A stretch of DNA of 64,000 nucleotides from Caryophanales bacterium UBA6865 (GTDB lineage: Bacteria > Bacillota_I > Bacilli_A > RFN20 > CAG-826): NCBI GenBank assembly GCA_002449265.1, contig DKCV01000025.1:1-64000 (forward strand), read 5' to 3'. Under the pieces are notes generated by a model that was not told where the DNA came from, ran no database searches, and saw only the letters and a list, made by a program, of their open reading frames with translations. Position numbers and translations under genes: made by a program. Shown here one piece after another: positions 58,656 through 64,000 of the stretch; the stretch's first letter is position 1, and every line of letters begins with the position of its first letter.

Positions 58656-58684
58656 ATAGTAGGTGCGTTTAAGTGCTTTGTCAA
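58656..58684 (-). promoter_or_regulatory. Sigma-A promoter of the ATP synthase operon
   Basis: On the minus strand a perfect TTGACA (58684-58679), a 17-base spacer and TACTAT (58661-58656), about 37 bases before atpI. Confidence 0.85.
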
Positions 58685-58817
58685 TCTAACATTGCGGAAA
58701 AAATAAGATGATTTTCAACATTTGTATATAAAATGCAATTTTTCTTATTTATTCGCCTTTAATTTTGATTGGTTTTTCAGGTCGCTTTATTGCGCTTTAT
58801 TCGTAAATTAGTCGCCC

Positions 58818-58831
58818 TGAAAGCGGTTGCA
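58818..58831 (+). promoter_or_regulatory. cre-type catabolite-control site upstream of the TGS-kinase gene
   Basis: TGAAAGCGGTTGCA fits the cre pattern TGNAANCGNWWNCA at every fixed position and overlaps the -35 TTGCAA. Confidence 0.6.
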
Positions 58832-58855
58832 AGAAACAAAATAAAATACTATGAT
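58827..58855 (+). promoter_or_regulatory. Promoter of the TGS-kinase gene
   Basis: TTGCAA (58827-58832), a 17-base spacer and TATGAT (58850-58855), followed by TAGGAG at 58870-58875 and the ATG at 58883. Confidence 0.7.
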
Positions 58856-58882
58856 AGGCAATCCTAAAATAGGAGTGTATCT

Positions 58883-60529
58883 ATGCCATTCACCGTCAAA
58901 ATTAACGACAAAGAAATTCATTTAGATAAGAAAACCGAGCTTCTAAGCTTATTGAGCGAGGAAGATAAGAAAAAATTTTACTGTGCGAAAGTGAACAATC
59001 GCGTTCGTGAGCTTACTTATGAAGTCTATTATGATGCGACTGTCGAATTTTTAACGCTCTCCGATCACGAAGCGATGAAAATTTATGAAGCTTCTCTCCG
59101 CTATGTTTTTGCGATGGCGTTCGCTAGAGCTTACCCCAATACAAAAATTCGTTTTTCTTACGATGTCTCGCGTTGTATTAGCATTCATCTATTATCCCCT
59201 GGAGTCAGCGCCACAACCGCAATGTTACTTAGAATCAATCACGAAGTGGAAAGTATCGTCAAAGCGGATTACCCCTTAAAGCGCTTGGTGGTCAGTAACG
59301 AAGAAGCGAAAAAGATTTATGAAGAAAAAGGATTCATCGATAAAGAGGCAATTCTAGAATACCGTCCTGAGAAAACGGTTCATCTTTATGAATGCGATGG
59401 CTATTTGGACTACATGTATAGCCATATGGTCCCAAGCACTGGATATCTCACTTCTTACAAATTAAAGCTATACGCGCCAGGATTTTTACTTCAATATCCG
59501 CGAAGCGAGTGTAATGGAGAAATTCCTGAATTCGAAGACGCCCCTACTTACAATCGAACCTTGAAAGAAAGTCACGACTGGGCAAAAACGGTCGGAACGG
59601 ATACCATCGCGCGAATCAATGAAGAAATTGAAACGGCTGGCCCAATTGAATTTATTAATCTTTGTGAGGCGCGCCATAACCGTCAACTTGCAGAGCTTGG
59701 CCAATTAATCGAAGACGACATCGAGGACATCCGTCTCATTTGTATCGCCGGCCCTTCTAGCTCTGGGAAAACGACATTCGCTAACCGCTTAAGAATCGAG
59801 TTACTAAGCCGCGGAATCAAACCAATTCGAATTTCAATTGATGACTATTATAAAGAAAGAAAAGACATTCCGCTAAGTGAAGATGGCGAACCAGATTTAG
59901 AAAGTATCCAAGCTCTTGATATCGAGACATTTAACCAAAATATGCTTGATCTCATTAATGGGGAAACCGTCACTTTACCCCATTTTGATTTTGGCATTGG
60001 GAAACGGGTTAACGGTAGAACCCTAAAAGTCGGAAAAGAAGAGCCGATAATCATCGAAGGGATACACGCCTTAAACGACGAATTAACCATTTCTATCCCG
60101 AAATCCAACAAATTTAAAATCTTCATTTCCCCACAAGCGCAGATCAATCTAGACGACCATAACCCCTTAAGCCTAACGGATTTACGCTTGGTTCGCCGCA
60201 TTGTTCGCGATAAAAAATTCCGCAATTCCCCAGCGGAAGAGACATTAAGTATGTGGCCAAAAGTCCGCGCGGGCGAGTTCAAATGGATTTATAGCACGCA
60301 AGAAGGAAGCGACTATGTCTACAATTCCTTCTTGCCTTATGAACTACCCGTTATGAAGAAATACGCGATGCCGCTTCTCTCTTCTATCGATAAAGAAAGC
60401 GTATATTATATAGACGCCCAACGGCTTCTTCACATGCTGAAATTCTTTATCGACATGAGCGATGAATGGGTGCCAAGCAATTCCTTGATGCGCGAATTTA
60501 TCGGCGGAAGCTGCTACGCAGACGTATAA
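58883..60529 (+). CDS. TGS-domain uridine-kinase-like nucleoside kinase
   Basis: 548 residues in two parts. About 1-60 is a TGS-like fold (FTVKINDKEIHLDKKTELLS), followed by a threonyl-tRNA-synthetase editing-like domain (to about 230; YVFAMAFARAYPNTKIRFSY). From about 280 there is a uridine kinase/phosphoribulokinase domain with Walker A IAGPSSSGKTTFANRL, substrate motif RISIDDYYKERKDI, LPHFDFGIGKR, IIEGIHALND and RLVRRIVRDKKFR. This fusion is a known but poorly understood family in Clostridia, spirochaetes and Thermotogae. It probably phosphorylates a nucleoside or related compound. A cre-type site overlaps its promoter, and a terminator follows. Confidence 0.85.
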   Translation: MPFTVKINDKEIHLDKKTELLSLLSEEDKKKFYCAKVNNRVRELTYEVYYDATVEFLTLSDHEAMKIYEASLRYVFAMAFARAYPNTKIRFSYDVSRCISIHLLSPGVSATTAMLLRINHEVESIVKADYPLKRLVVSNEEAKKIYEEKGFIDKEAILEYRPEKTVHLYECDGYLDYMYSHMVPSTGYLTSYKLKLYAPGFLLQYPRSECNGEIPEFEDAPTYNRTLKESHDWAKTVGTDTIARINEEIETAGPIEFINLCEARHNRQLAELGQLIEDDIEDIRLICIAGPSSSGKTTFANRLRIELLSRGIKPIRISIDDYYKERKDIPLSEDGEPDLESIQALDIETFNQNMLDLINGETVTLPHFDFGIGKRVNGRTLKVGKEEPIIIEGIHALNDELTISIPKSNKFKIFISPQAQINLDDHNPLSLTDLRLVRRIVRDKKFRNSPAEETLSMWPKVRAGEFKWIYSTQEGSDYVYNSFLPYELPVMKKYAMPLLSSIDKESVYYIDAQRLLHMLKFFIDMSDEWVPSNSLMREFIGGSCYADV

Positions 60530-60546
60530 AATTCTTTAAAACCTAA

Positions 60547-60580
60547 AAAGGAGCCCTAACAGGGGTGCCTTTTCTTTTAT
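60547..60580 (+). terminator. Intrinsic terminator of the TGS-kinase gene
   Basis: AAAGGAGCCC (60547-60556) and GGGTGCCTTT (60563-60572) pair with one mismatch and one G-T, followed by TCTTTTATT. Confidence 0.75.
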
Positions 60581-61731
60581 TAATCTTCCAAAGGATTTTT
60601 CGGAGGAAGTTCGTCTTTTTTGCCACTCGAAACCAAAACTTCGAACCGATGTTTTTCTAAATTATAGGCCGCTAAAAGCTCACCGAAATATAGGTTGCGC
60701 ATGGCGAGATATCTTTCTTGTTCTTCTTTTTTTACAGTTGATAAATATAAAGAGGAGAATACCTTTTCTAGACGGAAGAAAGATTCGTACAAATTCAAAA
60801 TCGTGATGAGATAGAAATAATTTTTTCGACTATAGATCAATAAAGGTGAGCTATGAGCGATTTCACTACTCATTTCGTAGACTTTTGCGTATTGCCTTAG
60901 TTCAGCAATTCTTTCGACGCCATCACGGAAATTGAGCTTAAATTCGACATTATTCGCTACGCCAGGGATTGCTAAAAGCCAGCCGTATTCGATATAACGT
61001 TTCATGTCTTTGCTCTTCAAATCCGCTTCTTTCATCCCTTCTTTGATTTTAATGAACGTCGCATCGGTCTCCTCTTTATTGAGTCCACCGCGGAAAGCGA
61101 CGGCGTAGCGAAGATGCGCTAAATATCTTTCGATAACGGGTTGCCCGTATTTCACCAAAATCGCAAGAATGCATTCATTTTCATGAAGCGTTCTCCAAGT
61201 GGAGAAACCTTCGGTCTCAAATCCTTCGGTTAATAAGTTCACGATGCATTTGGCCATCGAGAAGCCTTTATTCATGATGTCAACGATAAGCGTTTCTTTC
61301 GGATCGCCTTGTTTATAATGCGATAACATTCCGAGAATAAAATTGAGATAGAGGGAAATTGTGGAGATTTCGACCAAAAAACGATTCGCAAACGTGCCCA
61401 TTTTAAAATCGAGATGCTCGTTTGTGAAATATTTATCGACCGCTAGAGAAATGATGAGTCTTTCGTATTCTTCATCTTCATATAGCTCTCCCACTTTTTT
61501 ATCAGGATGGTTCAAGCAATAAAATTCATGCTCATTGATGATATATAAAATCAAAGGTAAAGAATTAATCGGGACGCGCGAAAGAGCGTCGCTAGAAGAA
61601 CGCAAATCGCTTGCTCCTTCAATCGCATCGCAATAGCATCGATAGAGGAATTCCTCCGCGCCTTTATCTTTAAACTGTAAATTTTCTAGATAGAGATGGA
61701 ATTGTTCTTTTGTTAATCCTTCAAGATTCAT
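60580..61731 (-). CDS. Helical protein of the DUF5677 type, unknown function
   Basis: 383 residues from the ATG at 61731, 6 bases after a TACAAT -10 box, hence leaderless. An earlier in-frame ATG at 61770 lies upstream of that box. The protein is almost all helical and soluble; about residues 120-340 show the DUF5677-like pattern (FSTWRTLHENECILAIL with the R-x-L-x-E element, and YEMSSEIAHSSPLL with a conserved H-S near the end). The biochemical role of that family is not known. It lies alone between a terminator and the next gene. Confidence 0.6.
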   Translation of the reverse strand: MNLEGLTKEQFHLYLENLQFKDKGAEEFLYRCYCDAIEGASDLRSSSDALSRVPINSLPLILYIINEHEFYCLNHPDKKVGELYEDEEYERLIISLAVDKYFTNEHLDFKMGTFANRFLVEISTISLYLNFILGMLSHYKQGDPKETLIVDIMNKGFSMAKCIVNLLTEGFETEGFSTWRTLHENECILAILVKYGQPVIERYLAHLRYAVAFRGGLNKEETDATFIKIKEGMKEADLKSKDMKRYIEYGWLLAIPGVANNVEFKLNFRDGVERIAELRQYAKVYEMSSEIAHSSPLLIYSRKNYFYLITILNLYESFFRLEKVFSSLYLSTVKKEEQERYLAMRNLYFGELLAAYNLEKHRFEVLVSSGKKDELPPKNPLED

Positions 61732-61737
61732 GCAACT

Positions 61738-61743
61738 ATTGTA
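61738..61743 (-). promoter_or_regulatory. -10 box of the DUF5677-type gene, leaderless start predicted
   Basis: The minus strand reads TACAAT, ending 6 bases before the ATG at 61731; no ribosome binding site. Confidence 0.5.
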
Positions 61744-61791
61744 GAACATTGAAAAAAATAACGCGAACAAAAGCCGAAAGAAAAATAGAGG

Positions 61792-62334
61792 TTATAAATA
61801 TAAGCCAAGTTCTTGTTTTTCTTCACTAGTCAATATGCGATATTTTTCTAGTTCTGGGTCTTCTAGCGTTTCTTCACCATATAGGATATCAAAGGACAAA
61901 GCCATATTGCGAAGTTCACCAAGCCTTAAAGAAATGGGTAAAGCGGTCTTAAGACGAAAATATAAGATATTCTTTCCTTCAAAAGTCTCCCTTAGCTTTG
62001 CTTCTTTATGAAGAAGCCCCTCTTTAAGAAGTTCATCTCTAAGCGGCAATAAAGCATTAAGTCGATGAGAAGAATAATGATCCTTCCCTAATAAAGAGAC
62101 GATAAGAAGCGTTTCTTCGGCAATAGAAGGCTCAAATTCATAAATGCAGCGCAAATAATTCACCGCTCCTTCATCATAAGAATAAGAAAACATCGCAATG
62201 ATTTCTTCGACGGAAAAATAACTAAACTGAAGCGAAGGAATATCTTTCTTAAGTCCTTCAAAATAGGCGCGATCACTTTCTTTGCCGATAATGATCGCGT
62301 TTTGATAACGTTGGATAAATGATTCTTTGTTCAT
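61792..62334 (-). CDS. Protein of unknown function downstream of glpK
   Basis: 180 residues, soluble, not recognised with certainty. The beginning (SFIQRYQNAIIIGKESDRAYFEGLKK, FSYFSVEEIIAMFSYSYDEGAVNYL, given in parts) recalls the N-terminus of large helicase/nuclease proteins of Mollicutes-like Bacilli, so this could be a remnant of a longer gene; I cannot confirm that. No catalytic motif is visible. The start overlaps the glpK stop by one base, so it is read with glpK. Confidence 0.5.
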   Translation of the reverse strand: MNKESFIQRYQNAIIIGKESDRAYFEGLKKDIPSLQFSYFSVEEIIAMFSYSYDEGAVNYLRCIYEFEPSIAEETLLIVSLLGKDHYSSHRLNALLPLRDELLKEGLLHKEAKLRETFEGKNILYFRLKTALPISLRLGELRNMALSFDILYGEETLEDPELEKYRILTSEEKQELGLYL

Positions 62335-63818
62335 TATTTTTTTGGCTTATAGACCCGTGTTGCCTTCACGGCTAGTTGCCAACCTCTATATAATTTTCTC
62401 GTCTCACGTGGATTCATCAAAGGGAAAAAACTCTTTTTTGCCGCCTGATTGACTTCGATTTCACTCCTACTTTTCCAAAATCCACATCCTAATCCCGCTA
62501 AATATCCAGCCCCCAATGCCGTAGTTTCAATACATTTAGGAATGCGGACTTCGCACTGCAAGATATCGCTTTGGAATTGCATAAGCAAATCATTTGCGCT
62601 AGCGCCCCCATCGACTTTTAATACCGGGAGTTCTAGGCCAGCGTCTTTTTTCATCGTGTCGATAACGTCACGAGTTTGATAAGCAATCGAATAAAGGGCG
62701 GCTCTAGTGATGTTATGACGGTCAGCTCCACGCGTTAAGCCGAATATCGCGCCTCGCGCATCATCATCCCAATAAGGTGTCCCTAGTCCAACAAAAGCTG
62801 GGACAAAATATACTCCAGCGGTATCAGGACGCTTTTTTGCGTACATTTCACTATCAGCAGAATCCTCAAACCAGCGAGTTTCGTCTCTAAGCCACTGCAC
62901 GATTGCTCCGCCGATGAATACTGAACCTTCTAAAGCGTAGGTGGTTTCTCCATTAATTCTCCAAGCAATTGTCGTAAGTAATCCATGTTTGCTTCTTACA
63001 GCTTTTTTGCCTGTGTTCATTAGCATGAAACACCCTGTTCCATAAGTGTTCTTGCTCTCACCTGCGTTATAGCAGCACTGCCCAAAAAGAGCGGCTTGTT
63101 GGTCACCAGCCACACCATTAATGTGAACTTCTTCGCTAAAAAAGCTCGCTACTCCAAAATCACAGCTATTATCTTTTACAACGGGTAGCATGGCTTTAGG
63201 AATGTTCCATATACGAAGCAATTCCTCGTCCCATTTTTCTAAAAAGATGTTGTATAGTAAGGTTCTAGAAGCGTTAGAAATATCCGTATAGTGGCATTTC
63301 TTGTTCGTAAGTTTATAGATAAGCCAACTATCGACCGTACCAAAAGCAAGTTCCCCTGCCTCGGCTCGCTTTTGAGCGCCTTTCACGTGGTCTAAAATAA
63401 AGCGGATTTTCGATGCGCTGAAATAGGGGTTCAGCCTTAAACCAGTTCGCGAAGAAATAATATGGCTATACGAGCTCATCGCTTCACAAATTTTCTGCGT
63501 TTGCTTGCTTTGCCAAACAATCGCGTTATAAATCGCCTTCCCAGTTCTTTTGTCCCAAACAATCGTCGTTTCTCTTTGGTTGGTGATCCCAATGGAAGCG
63601 ATTTGCTTCATCGACACCTCGCTTTTGATGAGAAGTTCGTTAATAACATCGACAACGGAAATCCAAATCTGGTCCGGATCGATTTCTACCCAACCTGGTT
63701 TAGGATATAGGCAAGCAATGTCTCTTTGTGCCTTATGAAGGCTTTCCCCTTTGTTATTGATCAAAATGGCACGCGTGGAAGTCGTGCCTTGGTCGATTGA
63801 AAGTATGTATTTTTCCAT
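62334..63818 (-). CDS. glpK: Glycerol kinase
   Basis: Phosphorylates glycerol to glycerol-3-phosphate. 494 residues of the FGGY family: N-terminal ILSIDQGTTSTRAIL (phosphate 1), GITNQRETTIVWDKRTGKAI (glycerol and ATP contacts), AGDQQAALFGQ, GTGCFMLMNTG and KVDGGASANDLLMQFQSD. The His used for PTS phosphorylation in Bacilli (H-G-L-L-T-T) is present in RSKHGLLTTIAW, so activation by HPr is possible. The -10 TATAAT is 6 bases from the ATG, and a cre box overlaps the -35, predicting CcpA repression. Confidence 0.97.
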   Translation of the reverse strand: MEKYILSIDQGTTSTRAILINNKGESLHKAQRDIACLYPKPGWVEIDPDQIWISVVDVINELLIKSEVSMKQIASIGITNQRETTIVWDKRTGKAIYNAIVWQSKQTQKICEAMSSYSHIISSRTGLRLNPYFSASKIRFILDHVKGAQKRAEAGELAFGTVDSWLIYKLTNKKCHYTDISNASRTLLYNIFLEKWDEELLRIWNIPKAMLPVVKDNSCDFGVASFFSEEVHINGVAGDQQAALFGQCCYNAGESKNTYGTGCFMLMNTGKKAVRSKHGLLTTIAWRINGETTYALEGSVFIGGAIVQWLRDETRWFEDSADSEMYAKKRPDTAGVYFVPAFVGLGTPYWDDDARGAIFGLTRGADRHNITRAALYSIAYQTRDVIDTMKKDAGLELPVLKVDGGASANDLLMQFQSDILQCEVRIPKCIETTALGAGYLAGLGCGFWKSRSEIEVNQAAKKSFFPLMNPRETRKLYRGWQLAVKATRVYKPKK

Positions 63819-63824
63819 GCCTTT

Positions 63825-63854
63825 ATTATAGAACCCTTTCCCAATCGCGTGAAA
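63825..63854 (-). promoter_or_regulatory. Promoter of glpK, leaderless start predicted
   Basis: On the minus strand TTTCAC (63854-63849), an 18-base spacer and a perfect TATAAT (63830-63825), then 6 bases to the ATG at 63818. The AAAGG inside that gap is too close to the ATG to serve as a ribosome binding site. Confidence 0.7.
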
Positions 63855-63863
63855 GCGTTTTCA
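63850..63863. promoter_or_regulatory. cre box (CcpA operator) at glpK
   Basis: TGAAAGCGTTTTCA is a perfect match to the catabolite-responsive element consensus. It overlaps the glpK -35, the usual repressing position. Confidence 0.9.
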
Positions 63864-63891
63864 TATAAAATAAGTAGGATTAGACAAGGAT

Positions 63892-64000
63892 TTATCTTCT
63901 AGAAGCAAGGAAACGTTCAACCTCATCAATCTCTTTGACGATTCCGCTCGTGAGGACTTCACATCCATCACTCGTAATCAATAAATCATCTTCAATACGA
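63892..64000 (-). CDS. C-terminal end of an M24-family Xaa-Pro peptidase (partial)
   Basis: The last 35 codons of a leftward gene that begins beyond the right edge. The visible sequence begins RIEDDLLITSDGCEVLT and ends EVERFLASRR. The R-I-E-D-D/N element with the metal-binding Glu, followed by T..G.E.LT, is the C-terminal signature of Xaa-Pro aminopeptidase/dipeptidase (PepP/PepQ). The stop TAA at 63892-63894 lies about 30 bases before the glpK cre box. Confidence 0.8.
   Translation of the reverse strand, partial: RIEDDLLITSDGCEVLTSGIVKEIDEVERFLASRR

Noticed and set aside
59848..60282. 144-codon minus-strand frame inside the TGS-kinase gene
   Set aside because: Shadow of the kinase domain with its Walker A and substrate motifs on the plus strand.
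1..64000. Mycoplasma genetic code (TGA as Trp)
   Set aside because: TGA is the natural stop of several genes, for example atpA, prpC and the 24229 gene, with the next gene starting in the overlap.
1..64000. Mobile elements, prophage or CRISPR array
   Set aside because: No transposase, integrase, terminal inverted repeats or regularly spaced direct repeats were seen.

Overview
The window is one dense stretch of a low-GC, Gram-positive-type bacterial chromosome (Bacillota, class Bacilli in the broad sense; the gene content also suits the wall-reduced or uncultured Bacilli near Mollicutes and Erysipelotrichales). Support comes from the Bacilli neighbourhood rpsD / ezrA-nifZ-thiI / tyrS, a CIRCE-controlled groES-groEL operon, infC-rpmI-rplT with an L20-type leader, rqcH, cre boxes, a CcpA-like LacI regulator, an ECF S component and a glgC-glgD-glgA set. 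TGA is used as a stop, so this is not the Mycoplasma code. I see no insertion sequence, prophage, CRISPR array or rRNA. Species cannot be named from the sequence.

Layout. 1-628: AT-rich non-coding DNA with the start signals of a leftward gene beyond the left edge. 629-4434: secondary alcohol dehydrogenase, PHP phosphatase, tRNA-Met and tRNA-Ala, a GNAT, an unknown protein and a degenerate alkyltransferase-like protein. 4544-5897: infC-rpmI-rplT, with infC starting at ATC. 5963-12907: thiI, nifZ and ezrA leftward, rpsD rightward, an XRE membrane regulator, tyrS. 13049-15121: groEL and groES. 15141-24245: three genes for one anchored and two very large, mutually related exported proteins. 24397-29702: CcpA-like regulator, ytpR, trmB, pepV, an ECF S component and coaX. 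30240-36364: leuS, glgA, glgD, glgC. 36535-42799: rpmB, then a leftward operon of an acidic unknown protein, a dead RsmB homologue, rlmN, prpC, a PASTA-less Ser/Thr kinase, rpe and a membrane protein. 42853-49037: priA, gmk, degV, rqcH, a LicA-like kinase. 49058-58684: pyrophosphatase, lipoprotein, ATP-grasp enzyme and a complete F1Fo ATP synthase operon. 58818-64000: TGS-fused uridine-kinase-like protein, two poorly known proteins, glpK under a perfect cre box, and the 3' end of an M24 peptidase.

Functionally the window joins translation (S4, L35, L20, L28, IF-3, TyrRS, LeuRS, tRNA modification by ThiI, TrmB and RlmN), ribosome rescue (RqcH), protein folding, energy (an ATP synthase whose c subunit carries a two-carboxylate, probably Na+-binding, motif), glycogen synthesis, glycerol use and pantothenate-to-CoA supply.

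The most unusual points are: (i) the tandem giant surface-protein cluster with its membrane partner; (ii) two conserved enzymes kept in operons after losing their catalytic residues (RsmB homologue; alkyltransferase homologue with Thr for Cys); (iii) a -10 box 6-7 bases before the start codon of at least six genes, predicting leaderless mRNAs; (iv) four convergent gene pairs with touching stop codons whose intrinsic terminators lie inside the opposing coding sequence; (v) the two-carboxylate rotor subunit. All functional calls come from reading the sequence and from knowledge of the families; no search was run.
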